Assembly (NCBI RefSeq): GCF_030812775.1 | Contig: NZ_JAUSTI010000007.1 | Coordinates: 1 to 64,000, forward strand | DNA length: 64,000 nt | Direction of reading: 5' to 3' | Source: Paenibacillus tundrae | Lineage (GTDB): Bacteria; Bacillota; Bacilli; Paenibacillales; Paenibacillaceae | Shown here: piece by piece, positions 1 through 7,472 of the stretch | Numbering within the stretch: the stretch's first letter is position 1 | Layout: every line of letters starts with the position of its first letter | Program-made: the position numbers and the translations under genes | Notes under the pieces: model-generated | What the model saw: only the letters and a program-made list of their open reading frames with translations | The model's database searches: none | What the model was told of the DNA's origin: nothing

Positions 1-44
1 TGTTGTATCTCCATTCCGGTCTCTTTGGTGGCATACATAAAAAA

Positions 45-88
45 TACCCCATAGAGAGACTTTTTTAAAGTGTCTACTCTATAGGGTA
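45..88. repeat. Imperfect inverted repeat, possible insertion-sequence end
   Basis: Arms at 45-60 and 71-88 (TACCCCATAGAGAGAC against GTCTACTCTATAGGGTA) pair with few mismatches around a T-rich loop. A run of A precedes the left arm, so the structure is terminator-like on the minus strand. The AGTGTCTACTCTATAGGGTACAG stretch resembles the right end of IS3/IS150-type elements, but no transposase is visible, so this is a guess. Confidence 0.35.
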
Positions 89-130
89 CAGTTTATATTA
101 CAGTGGCTTTTTTTTATTTTATCCTTGTGG

Positions 131-190
131 TTGACTATTCAGTTGAACTGTATTATATTATGTTCAGTTGAACTATATAGTCGAACTGAA
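131..190 (+). promoter_or_regulatory. PadR-gene promoter with repeated operator half-sites
   Basis: TTGACT (131-136) and TATATT (154-159) form a sigma-A-like promoter with a 17-bp spacer. TTCAGTTGAACT occurs at 138-149 inside the spacer and again at 163-174, where it begins a near-perfect 28-bp palindrome (163-190) ending TCGAACTGAA. This is the arrangement expected for PadR autorepression; binding by the adjacent PadR is inferred from position. Confidence 0.7.
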
Positions 191-204
191 TAGAGGGTGC
201 AGAA

Positions 205-507
205 ATGAAGCATAAGTTATTACCGCTGTCTGAAACGATGCATTACATCCTATTAGCATTACGACAACCTCTCCATGGCTATGCCGTAATGCAGAAGATA
301 GAAGAAACAAGTCAAGGTACTGTGATTTTAGCAGCCGGCACATTATATGGTGCAATAGAAAATTTGAATAAACACGGTTGGATTGAATCTGTAGGAGAAT
401 CAGGTCGGAGAAAAGTTTACATGATCACCGCAGAAGGAAGCGCCATTCTAAAGATGGAGCAAAACAGACTGCTTCATATATTATCTTTGTACGAAGGAAG
501 TGAGTAG
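205..507 (+). CDS. PadR family transcriptional regulator
   Basis: The 100-residue product has the compact PadR winged-helix: MHYILLALRQPLHGYAVM at the N-terminus, then the GTLYGAIENL recognition helix and the SGRRKVYMIT wing. It lacks the long C-terminal Vir domain, so it is a short PadR-s2-like protein. PadR proteins are dimeric repressors that usually control themselves and a neighbouring membrane or efflux gene. The ATG at 205 has an AGAGGG site just upstream. The stop at 505-507 nearly touches the start of the next gene, so the two are co-transcribed, a pairing common in Firmicutes. The inducer is unknown. Confidence 0.9.
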   Translation: MKHKLLPLSETMHYILLALRQPLHGYAVMQKIEETSQGTVILAAGTLYGAIENLNKHGWIESVGESGRRKVYMITAEGSAILKMEQNRLLHILSLYEGSE

Positions 508-508
508 A

Positions 509-1075
509 ATGAAGAGATTTAAGATGTTTTTTGATATTGAGAAAGAGGAGCAATGGTTGAACAATTATTCTCAAAAAGGGTATCGCTGTACAAAAATTAG
601 TAGTCTAGGGATATACACTTTCGAGAAAACAGACAAAAGATATGTAATGAGACTTGACTACCAAGATAATTTATCAAAGGACAAATTAAAAGACTATAAA
701 GGAATATATGAAGACTTCGGTTGGACTTACATAAGGGGCTCCCGGCTTGCTGGTATTCGATATTGGCAAAAAGAAGATGATGGGCTGAATGAAATTTTCT
801 CAGATCGCCAATCCAAGCGCAATTATTATAAAAGAGCGATGGGGTATTCATCTGGTTTAGGAATAGTATTATTGACATTTTGTTATATGCTTTACAAGGA
901 TTCCGGAATATTTCTAGCTGAAGGTCTTTGGAATATGAAAGGTTCATTATTTTGGAAAGCAATACTATTCGAGACACCATTTGCCCTTCTGAGGTCGCTT
1001 CCCGCGATCATGCTTGTATTCTATATCGCCAGTTATTATAACGCATATCGAAAGTACACCCAGTTAAGGAATTAA
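509..1075 (+). CDS. DUF2812 domain-containing membrane protein
   Basis: The N-terminal half (MKRFKMFFDIEKEEQWLN, GYRCTKISSLGIYTFEK) matches the DUF2812 pattern that follows PadR genes in many Firmicutes. Two hydrophobic segments around residues 115-135 and 160-180 suggest a membrane anchor in the second half. A GTG in frame at 500 overlaps the padR stop, but the ATG at 509 has GGAAG 8 bases upstream and is preferred, giving 188 aa. Biochemical function is not known. The partnership with PadR suggests a stress-responsive envelope role, which is inference. Confidence 0.8.
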   Translation: MKRFKMFFDIEKEEQWLNNYSQKGYRCTKISSLGIYTFEKTDKRYVMRLDYQDNLSKDKLKDYKGIYEDFGWTYIRGSRLAGIRYWQKEDDGLNEIFSDRQSKRNYYKRAMGYSSGLGIVLLTFCYMLYKDSGIFLAEGLWNMKGSLFWKAILFETPFALLRSLPAIMLVFYIASYYNAYRKYTQLRN

Positions 1076-1100
1076 GCTAAACAGTGAATAGTCCACAATA

Positions 1101-1132
1101 AGCAGCCGACGAAACTGAACCGCTGCTTTTTT
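1101..1132 (+). terminator. Weak intrinsic terminator after the DUF2812 gene
   Basis: AGCAGC (1101-1106) pairs with GCTGCT (1122-1127) and is followed by a T run. The 6-bp stem and 15-base loop make it weak. Confidence 0.45.
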
Positions 1133-1250
1133 GGTGTTCAATTCTAGAAGTATAGGTATGAAATACTCTTTACTATAGTCCTACTCCATACTTTATAATT
1201 TGCAGAACAATACGGCAAAACATATGATGTGCGGAAAGGATTAAAACAAG

Positions 1251-1364
1251 ATGACACATAATATCGAACAATTTGTTACGCTTCATCCGGTCAAGAAGGA
1301 AGAGCTAGCTGATTTTCAGCAAGCATCCAACGCAGCCTTTCTAAAAGGGTTAAAGGATAGTTGA
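1251..1364 (+). pseudogene. Relic of a probable GNAT acetyltransferase N-terminus
   Basis: An ATG with a good GGAAAGGA site opens a 37-codon frame ending at TGA 1362-1364. Its product includes LHPVKKEELADFQQA followed by AAFLKGLKD, which resembles the first strand and helix of small GNAT acetyltransferases. The remaining ~120 residues of such an enzyme are absent. The family call is tentative. Confidence 0.35.
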
Positions 1365-1404
1365 AAGTGTGACTAGGAGTCATTGTGACTTAATAATATG
1401 TAGT

Positions 1405-1700
1405 TCACTCGGTGGTGACAATTCAACAGCTAATCGGTATTTACGTGAGAAGAGATTGGATGCTGCTATTGTTTTATCCCAAATATGAGGGACGACATAC
1501 TGGTTGAAGCGGCTACGGATGGACTACGAATCGTCGTTATGGAACGAAGGTTTTCAGAGAGAATAACATTAAAGTTCCAGAGCAGATATCTGTTATTGGA
1601 TTCGACAACATGGATCTGTCTCAATAGACAATCCCAGCACTCACAACGTTTAATGGATGCTGGGTAACTGGCCGGACACTTAATTATTAGAAACATTAAA
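1405..1700 (+). pseudogene. Relic of a LacI-family regulator (effector domain)
   Basis: Two frames together carry LacI-type effector-domain sequence: STANRYLREKRLDAAIVLSQ, then IKVPEQISVIGFDNMDLSQ, an in-frame stop, and TIPALTTFNG. The VPEQISVIGFDN/PALTT pair is characteristic of the second subdomain of LacI/PurR proteins. Stops and at least one frameshift interrupt it and the DNA-binding domain is missing, so it is non-functional. An open frame on the opposite strand here is only its shadow. Confidence 0.65.
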
Positions 1701-1807
1701 CAATCAATGTGTTGAGCGTGACTCGGTAAGTTCGAATTTAGGATAGTGAGGGGAATACCATTAGGTCGATACAATAATAATAGGTAAAAAGGCAACAAAA
1801 GTGTTGC

Positions 1808-2284
1808 TTAGTTCAATTGAAAAGTTATGCTCTTGATATTTTTAATTGTAGCAAAATGCATTGCTTCATGATATATCAGAAAACCAAGTAACTGTTCTAC
1901 CTTTGTAAATGTAAGCCCTGTAGATGACTTGTAATGAGGATTGATTTCTTCACTCAACTTGCTCGAAAGTAACAATTCAACTCTTTCAATCTGTTCAGTT
2001 AGCAAGTCGATTAATTCAGACATCGTTGGAGGCTCTATATTCCAGTCAGACGGTTTCGTTCCTGGATCAAACAACTTGTTAAAATTAGCCGGATATTTGG
2101 TTTCTTCCCCAGCAAGTTGGAAAGCGAACTTCTCATGTATAACATACATGTGCCCGAGATTCCATTTTATATTATTTTTCAAACCTGTTGGAATGATTTC
2201 CGCAGCAGAGTCACTAATGCTCTCTACATAATTAACTGCCTGACGGCGAACAAATTTCAATTGATCTATGACATAATTACTCAT
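1808..2284 (-). CDS. DinB family protein
   Basis: The 158-residue protein has the four-helix DinB/YfiT layout with the expected metal-binding histidines: His45 in NLGHMYVIHE, and His139 and His143 in YHEAMHF near the C-terminus. DinB proteins are metal-dependent enzymes, several acting as thiol-S-transferases, but individual substrates are usually unknown. A GGAGGTTC site precedes the ATG at 2284. It shares a bidirectional terminator with the TetR operon and appears to be a single-gene unit. Confidence 0.85.
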   Translation of the reverse strand: MSNYVIDQLKFVRRQAVNYVESISDSAAEIIPTGLKNNIKWNLGHMYVIHEKFAFQLAGEETKYPANFNKLFDPGTKPSDWNIEPPTMSELIDLLTEQIERVELLLSSKLSEEINPHYKSSTGLTFTKVEQLLGFLIYHEAMHFATIKNIKSITFQLN

Positions 2285-2376
2285 GATTTTGAACCTCCTA
2301 CAAAATTGGAATTAAATCGGTTAATTATTCGTGACTGGCGAGATAAAGTTAGCTTGACAGATCATGATCATTCTTT

Positions 2377-2410
2377 AAAAAAACAAGTGATTAGAATCAC
2401 TTGTTTTTTT
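2377..2410. terminator. Bidirectional intrinsic terminator
   Basis: A7CAAGTGATT at 2377-2392 is exactly complementary to 2395-2410, ending in T7. It can terminate the TetR operon arriving on the minus strand and any plus-strand transcript. Confidence 0.85.
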
Positions 2411-2456
2411 GGGGTGGAGAATCTTCTCGCCAGTGTTGCTGAAGAACATTCTCATT

Positions 2457-3038
2457 TCAGTGGCCAGAGTTATTTTCTGAAATATAAGTTGAGACTCGTT
2501 GTGCCAGATTTGCCAACGTACGTTCAAAATAGGATTCATCATGAAGTGCTCTACTTAGAACGAGTCCCCCTTGAATACTAGCAATCGTTTCCTCTGAAAT
2601 TTGGTCAGCAGCCTCTTGGGAAATACCTGTTCGAACTAGTGCCGCACTGAATGCCTCAATCCATCTTACAAAATATTGTCGAATGACAGTGGCGAAACGA
2701 TCTCTTGTTTCGTCTAAAGCAAACGCACCAATAAGGCATATACGCTGACCAGATTGAAAATACGTATCGACTTCTTGCCACATGTGAGCAATGGCTGATC
2801 GAGGTTCATTCTTTTCGAGCGGTTCATAAATGTTCTTGATAAACCATTGATCAACATGAGCAAGAATTTCCGCAGCCATTTCATCTTTTCCACCCGGGAA
2901 GAAATAATATAAGCTTCCTTTGGATAGACGCGTACGGGCTGTAATTTTACTCAAGGACGCCCCTTCATAACCTAATTCTCGAAATACCTCAGTGACGAGA
3001 GGAATGACATCACTTTTCTCAAAAACAGTCCGCGTCAT
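2457..3038 (-). CDS. TetR/AcrR family transcriptional regulator
   Basis: The 193-aa protein begins with a TetR helix-turn-helix ([37 protein letters not shown]) followed by a helical ligand domain of the LmrA/YxaF type. Its ATG overlaps the stop of the upstream NTF2-like gene in an ATGA junction, so the two are translated from one mRNA. A perfect palindrome in the promoter of that mRNA recurs in the promoter of the hydrolase at 3796-4632. I infer that this TetR represses both units. The ligand is unknown; the hydrolase partner suggests an ester or small aromatic compound. Confidence 0.9.
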   Translation of the reverse strand: MTRTVFEKSDVIPLVTEVFRELGYEGASLSKITARTRLSKGSLYYFFPGGKDEMAAEILAHVDQWFIKNIYEPLEKNEPRSAIAHMWQEVDTYFQSGQRICLIGAFALDETRDRFATVIRQYFVRWIEAFSAALVRTGISQEAADQISEETIASIQGGLVLSRALHDESYFERTLANLAQRVSTYISENNSGH

Positions 3039-3496
3039 AGGTTTAACTCACTTAGGCTTGGATGATCAGCGGGACGCGTGCCGAGAGGCCAATGGAACTT
3101 TCGTTCCTCTTCTTTAATGGGCATATCATTGATCGAAGCAAATCTACGTTGCATCAAACCGTCGTCAGCGAAATCCCAATTCTCGTTCCCATATGATCTA
3201 AACCAATTGCCGCTATCATCATGCCACTCATATGCAAACCTTACAGCAATACGGTTATCTGTAAATGACCAAAGTTCCTTAATGAGTCGGTAATCGAGTT
3301 CTTTGGCCCATTTTCTAGTTAGTAAAGCGACAATTGCTTGGCGGCCTGTTATAAATTCACTGCGATTTCTCCAATAACAATCCTCAGTGTACACAAGGGA
3401 GACGCGCTGAGGGTCTCGGCTATTCCAGCTATTTTCTGCCATACGCGTTTTTTGAATTGCTGTCTCAAGAGTAAATGGGGGAGTTAGATTATTCAT
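3035..3496 (-). CDS. Nuclear transport factor 2-like protein (DUF1348 family)
   Basis: The 153-aa sequence matches the DUF1348 branch of the NTF2/SnoaL cone fold: [17 protein letters not shown], then [21 protein letters not shown] and a terminal [11 protein letters not shown]. These proteins form a conical pocket for small hydrophobic ligands; no reaction is established for this branch. It is the first gene of the operon with the TetR regulator, whose start overlaps its stop. The promoter carries the operator at 3532-3551. Co-regulation with the alpha/beta hydrolase suggests a small detoxification module. Confidence 0.8.
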   Translation of the reverse strand: MNNLTPPFTLETAIQKTRMAENSWNSRDPQRVSLVYTEDCYWRNRSEFITGRQAIVALLTRKWAKELDYRLIKELWSFTDNRIAVRFAYEWHDDSGNWFRSYGNENWDFADDGLMQRRFASINDMPIKEEERKFHWPLGTRPADHPSLSELNL

Positions 3497-3529
3497 TACA
3501 TGTTCCTCGCTTTCAATACCGTTTGTGTT

Positions 3530-3558
3530 AGTATAAACCGATCGGTTTATAAATACAA
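3530..3558 (-). promoter_or_regulatory. Promoter and TetR operator of the NTF2-tetR operon
   Basis: On the minus strand TTGTAT (3553-3558) and TATACT (3530-3535) are separated by 17 bp. The spacer is largely filled by the perfect 20-bp palindrome TATAAACCGATCGGTTTATA (3532-3551), which overlaps the -10. A bound TetR dimer would block polymerase. Confidence 0.8.
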
Positions 3559-3708
3559 GTTACTTTCCGATTTCGATACCCATCTGGAATCGATTCAGAT
3601 TCATAATGTACCAAGTAGCCATCTAGCTTATGCATCGTGGCTCTTTATTTGTATTACCAATGATTAAGAGCGTGTTCATTCTTCATATGGCAACTCCTAT
3701 GAAACAAT

Positions 3709-3752
3709 GAACAAGCAGGACGTCCACCTATTGGGAGGCGTTCTGCTTGTTC
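3709..3752 (-). terminator. Hairpin downstream of the hydrolase gene
   Basis: GAACAAGCAGGACG (3709-3722) pairs with CGTTCTGCTTGTTC (3739-3752) with one mismatch. The stem is long, but the T tract on the minus strand is poor. It probably marks the 3' end of the hydrolase mRNA. Confidence 0.5.
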
Positions 3753-3795
3753 TCTCATTATCTTCTTGTTTCCAAAATCATCATTTGAACTAGAC

Positions 3796-4632
3796 TTATC
3801 CCTGCAAAAACTCAATCAACGCTGCATTAAATTGTTCAGCATGCGTCGCATTAAATCCATGTGGTCCACCCTCGACAACGACCAGACGGCTGCTAGGGAT
3901 GGATTCATGAGTTCGTTGGCCACTTACTTCCAGAGGGACAATAGCATCGGAATCGCCATGGATAACCAACGTTGGGATATTAAATTTCTCCAGATCCTGA
4001 CGGAAATCAGTCAGGGCAAAGGCAGCAATACAATCCAATGTGCCTTTAGGTGAAGCCGCAGCTGCAATATCACGGTTATAGATACGGAATGGTTCGCTCA
4101 CAAGGTCTGTGCGATCCCCAGCAGCGAAAAAGTTACTTGTAAAACCATCCAGGAATGCTAGCCGATCGGCTTTTACCCCGTTTTGGAACTCGGCAATCGT
4201 TGCATCATCCAATCCTCCTTGAGGATTATCTTCGGTTATATAGAGATAGGGAGGAACCGCTCCCGCAAATACGGCTTTAGAAACGCGTTCTGTTCCGTAG
4301 GTTCCCACATAACGTGCAACTTCGCCGCCACCCATGGAGAATCCGACTAATGTGGCATCACGCAGATCAAGGTGCAAAATCAATTTATGCAAGTCTGAGG
4401 CAAAAGTATCATAGTCATAACCATCCCAAGGTTGAGAAGACTGACCAAATCCACGACGGTCATATGTGATCACACGGTAACCCGCTTCAATCAGCGCAGG
4501 AACTTGCTTTTCCCAGGATCGTCCACTCAAAGGCCAGCCATGAATCAGAATGATTGGTTTTCCCGTACCATGATCCTCATAATACAGTTCGATTGGTTGT
4601 TCATTCTCAGCGCCTACATTTACTTTAGACAT
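3796..4632 (-). CDS. Alpha/beta hydrolase of the non-heme haloperoxidase/esterase type
   Basis: The 278-aa protein has the oxyanion HGWP (residues 31-34), nucleophile elbow GFSMGG (Ser99), the acid Asp in the HGDSDAIVP stretch and a C-terminal catalytic His in GPHGFNA. This matches cofactor-free haloperoxidase/arylesterase proteins, which hydrolyse esters or form peracids. The GGAGGG site lies 6 bases before the ATG at 4632; an in-frame ATG five codons upstream would overlap that site and is rejected. The protein has no signal peptide and is cytoplasmic. Its promoter carries the same TetR palindrome as the neighbouring regulator operon. Confidence 0.9.
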   Translation of the reverse strand: MSKVNVGAENEQPIELYYEDHGTGKPIILIHGWPLSGRSWEKQVPALIEAGYRVITYDRRGFGQSSQPWDGYDYDTFASDLHKLILHLDLRDATLVGFSMGGGEVARYVGTYGTERVSKAVFAGAVPPYLYITEDNPQGGLDDATIAEFQNGVKADRLAFLDGFTSNFFAAGDRTDLVSEPFRIYNRDIAAAASPKGTLDCIAAFALTDFRQDLEKFNIPTLVIHGDSDAIVPLEVSGQRTHESIPSSRLVVVEGGPHGFNATHAEQFNAALIEFLQG

Positions 4633-4740
4633 GGAAAATCCCTCCATTAGTTGTTATGATTTTGTTATACAGAAGCTATTTGGCTTAAGTTATGGATAGG
4701 CTTGTTTATATATCGCCTCACTTCCTGTACTGTTTGTATC

Positions 4741-4769
4741 AGTATAAACCGATCGGTTTACAATTGCAA
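4741..4769 (-). promoter_or_regulatory. Promoter and TetR operator of the hydrolase gene
   Basis: On the minus strand TTGCAA (4764-4769) and TATACT (4741-4746) have a 17-bp spacer containing the perfect 16-bp palindrome TAAACCGATCGGTTTA (4745-4760). Architecture and core are the same as at 3530-3558. Confidence 0.8.
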
Positions 4770-4810
4770 GTTGATATTTTAATAGCCATAGTAATGAATT
4801 AAACAAATAT

Positions 4811-4870
4811 TGAGGACAAATAAGGGCAAGTGGGTAGAAGTCGCTAAATTAGCGGCTTTTTTATTTTATT
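4811..4870 (+). repeat. Dispersed repeat, degenerate copy A
   Basis: GAGGACAAATAAGGGCAAG followed by AAGTCGCTAAATTAGCGGCT, a T run and ATTTTATT matches the left part of the repeat family also found near 29037, 42783, 44281 and 50381. The GTCGCTNNNNNAGCGGC hairpin plus T run doubles as a terminator. Confidence 0.65.
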
Positions 4871-5240
4871 AGAACACATATGTATATGTTCAACCGCTAA
4901 AGACTTGTAAATAGTCTAAGTATTTAATTAACCTTGAACACGACTGTTAGACTCTCCTATACCGGTTCTATTTTGTTGCGAAGAGTTTATATGTTCTAAT
5001 TTATATATATAAATACTGCTTTAAACCTGATTTAAGAGATTTTATCGAAAATGCGTATACAGGGATTAATGATGGTGTTTTTGTGCGTTAAAACTATGTT
5101 TTTGTCTGTTTAAGCAACGTATTTACCTATGATTATTGGGGTATTATTATGTTGGAGAACGCGTTCGAATGGTCTGATATGTGGAGTTGAAGAGTAGGTA
5201 GAGATGGTGTTTATACGGTGATCTAGACCAGTTTTAGAAA
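4871..5240. other. Gene-free AT-rich stretch
   Basis: No convincing reading frame, RNA or regulatory structure was seen here. It may include eroded 5' sequence of the antiporter relic that follows. Confidence 0.4.
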
Positions 5241-5259
5241 AACTAGAAATCAGCAGTTG

Positions 5260-5876
5260 CTGTAGCTTTAGCTGGAATCGTTTAAGTACAAGAGAGGGCA
5301 CAACTACACTTGGAGCTGCTGTAGTAGATGATATTTTAGTTGTGGTTCTTTTGGCATTTATGATGAGTTTCTTGGGTACAGGTGAGGATGTATCGTTAGG
5401 ACTTCTAGTAGGGAAGAAAGTGTTGTTCTTCATTGGTGTGTTTGTTGCAGGCGTGTTTATCGTTCCTCGTGTTATGAAGTGGCTTTCCACGCTTAAAGTG
5501 ACGGAACCCATTATATCAATCGCTCTTTTCATTTGCTTTGGATTTGCATATTTCGCTGATTTAATGGGTATGGCCGGTATTATCGGTTCTTTTGCAGCAG
5601 GTATTGCAATCTCAAGGATTACTCGGCGGTGCATTAGGAGCAAAGATAACGGGATTCAGCAATGTTTCTTCTTTTGCTATTGGAGCTGGAATGGTATCAA
5701 GAGGGGAAGTTGCATTGATTATTGCCGCAACTGGTTTACAAGCAGGGCTTCTGTTACCTGAATATTTCACCTCCGTTGTTATTATGATCATACTTACTAC
5801 TTTAATTGCACCGCCATTGTTAAAAGTATTATTTAATGCTCATAATCAAACTGCTCAAAAAGAAGGCGGACAATAA
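5260..5876 (+). pseudogene. Relic of a CPA2-type Na+/H+ antiporter
   Basis: The first frame carries TREGTTTLGAAVVDDILVVV and then membrane helices through VTEPIISIALFICFGFAYFADLMGMAGIIGSFAAGIAIS. The second frame resumes with LGGALGAKITGFS, GMVSRGEVALIIAATGLQ and a C-terminal helix. TTTLGAAVVDDI and GMVSRGEV are hallmarks of NapA/KefB-type antiporters. The 5' half is missing, there is a frame change near 5600-5640, and about 50 residues between the two parts are absent. At full length the protein would be about 380 aa and exchange Na+ or K+ for H+. Confidence 0.75.
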
Positions 5877-6145
5877 GAATTAGAGGGGGCATTTATCATA
5901 TCTAAACTCTATTCGTTTTCTTATAAGACTAAAAAAGAAGGATGGACTGAGGATTGCATTAATTTTCATTTGGCTATCATTAGATAGTTCGTTTTTTTTT
6001 GCGCAGGCTTAAGGATTCTTACTTGTAAGGCTAGCCATATAATCATTGATTCATAAGATAACTGGGCAGATGATCTTATATAACAACTGGTAAAACCGAT
6101 CTAACTGCCCAGCTTATCTATCGAATAGCTGCAACAATTGTCGTG
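5877..6145. other. Intergenic region
   Basis: Nothing recognisable apart from a T8 run near 5993 that could end a read-through transcript from the antiporter relic. Confidence 0.4.
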
Positions 6146-7210
6146 TCAAGGGAAGATGAGTTGCACGGGAATAATGGCGTTCTTAGGAGAATACATATCT
6201 TCCATCTGTTCATGTAACAGCTTTACTGCTGTTCGTGCCATTTCCTGTTCATCCTGCTGCACATAAGCTACGCCAGAAAGATGTGGATTATCGAAAGATA
6301 GCAATTCAATATTGGAATGATCGTTCAGACGACGGATAGCGGCCGATGTAAGGCGTGCTGTTTCTTCAGTCAGGGAGAATGCTGCCGAAATTCCACTGTG
6401 GTTCTGCAAGAAGTCGCTTACATAGTCCAATGCTTGCTCGCTGCGTAGAATGTTGAGAGGGATGTGACACCACAAGCTTTTGTCAATCGAAATGCCTTGA
6501 TCTGTGTACGCTTGCTCGAAGCCAAGCGTGCGATCCTCGACGGCTGTATTGGCATTTTCAGGTGAGATGAGCGCAATTCGCTGATGACTCTTGGATAACA
6601 AATGGGACACAGCCTTATACGCACCGCCGTAATTGTCGGATGTAATGGTATACGTCTCAATGTTGCGCAGATAGCGGTCGATGAACACACACGGGAATTT
6701 ATCGAGCGACAAGCGCAGCAATGATTCGTTGTACTTCTCATCTTCTGTCGGAAAAACGATCAGTCCCTTCACACCGAGCTCCGTTAGTGTACGAATGACG
6801 TTTGTTTCAATAGAGGAGGACTCGCGCGTGATGCTAAGTACCATGTTGAGGCCGGCTTCTTGCAGAAATTGTTCCGTGTAGTCAACGAGCTTCTGAATGA
6901 CACGGGTTCTCATTGTCGGAATAATAAAGCCGATGAGCGGCATAGAAGTCGAGCTGTATGAGGATGGCTGTGAATGGATGCTAGAAACAGCAAGACTTGA
7001 AGAGACGAAGGAGCCTTTGCCTTGTACGCGTATAATCAATCCTTCGTCAGCGAGTAGAGTTAGGGCGTTCTTGACGGTTATTTTACTGACTCTGAATTCG
7101 TCCATCAGTTCTTGTTCAGAAGGAATGCGGTCTGTTGGCCGAAGCTGCCCTGATTTAATTTTTTGAATAATATGTTCTCGAATTTGTTTGTAGAGCGCCA
7201 GCTTTTTCAA
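6146..7210 (-). CDS. GntR/LacI-hybrid transcriptional regulator (AraR type)
   Basis: An N-terminal GntR winged helix (LYKQIREHIIQKIKSGQL, IPSEQELMDEFRVSKITVKNAL) is joined to a LacI/periplasmic-binding-protein effector domain starting at MPLIGFIIPTMRTRV. This chimera is typical of AraR, the arabinose repressor of Bacillus. It is divergent from the AraN-P-Q-like importer and GH43 genes, so it probably represses them until arabinose or a similar sugar binds. An ATG in frame at 7228 has no ribosome site; the TTG at 7210 lies about 9 bases after GGGGAGA and is preferred, giving about 354 aa. Arabinose as effector is inference. Confidence 0.85.
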   Translation of the reverse strand: MKKLALYKQIREHIIQKIKSGQLRPTDRIPSEQELMDEFRVSKITVKNALTLLADEGLIIRVQGKGSFVSSSLAVSSIHSQPSSYSSTSMPLIGFIIPTMRTRVIQKLVDYTEQFLQEAGLNMVLSITRESSSIETNVIRTLTELGVKGLIVFPTEDEKYNESLLRLSLDKFPCVFIDRYLRNIETYTITSDNYGGAYKAVSHLLSKSHQRIALISPENANTAVEDRTLGFEQAYTDQGISIDKSLWCHIPLNILRSEQALDYVSDFLQNHSGISAAFSLTEETARLTSAAIRRLNDHSNIELLSFDNPHLSGVAYVQQDEQEMARTAVKLLHEQMEDMYSPKNAIIPVQLIFP

Positions 7211-7242
7211 AGAGTAGCATCTCCCCATAAACTTTATGATTT

Positions 7243-7260
7243 TATAATCAATTGGTTATA
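7243..7260. promoter_or_regulatory. Candidate operator of the GntR/LacI-type regulator
   Basis: TATAATCAATTGGTTATA is an 18-bp near-palindrome with a single mismatched base pair, placed in the divergent interval between the regulator and araN. It does not match the published AraR operator consensus ATTTGTACGTACAAAT, so regulator specificity may differ. Confidence 0.5.
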
Positions 7261-7293
7261 TAAAGCTTATTTCATATATATTATAATACGGCA

Positions 7294-7308
7294 TGTAAAG
7301 CGCTTACA
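7294..7308 (+). promoter_or_regulatory. cre-like catabolite repression site
   Basis: TGTAAAGCGCTTACA resembles the CcpA site TGTAAGCGCTTACA but has one extra base in the left arm. It sits just after TATAAT (7282-7287), where CcpA could block transcription of the importer operon. Confidence 0.5.
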
Positions 7309-7472
7309 ATATGAAATCTGAGAAATTGTTGCGAAGGGGTCTTTTCTTTGAACGGTTAGAATGATGTTGAGAATGGTGGTGCTAAGATGGATTGAAACCG
7401 CTTAAATTAACAGAACTAACTAGTCAGCCGACTTTTCAAATGCTTAACACAAAAAGAGAGGATGACGAACAA

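Noticed and set aside
1466..1798. 110-residue minus-strand frame
   Set aside because: It overlaps the LacI relic on the other strand, has no ribosome site and no recognisable family.
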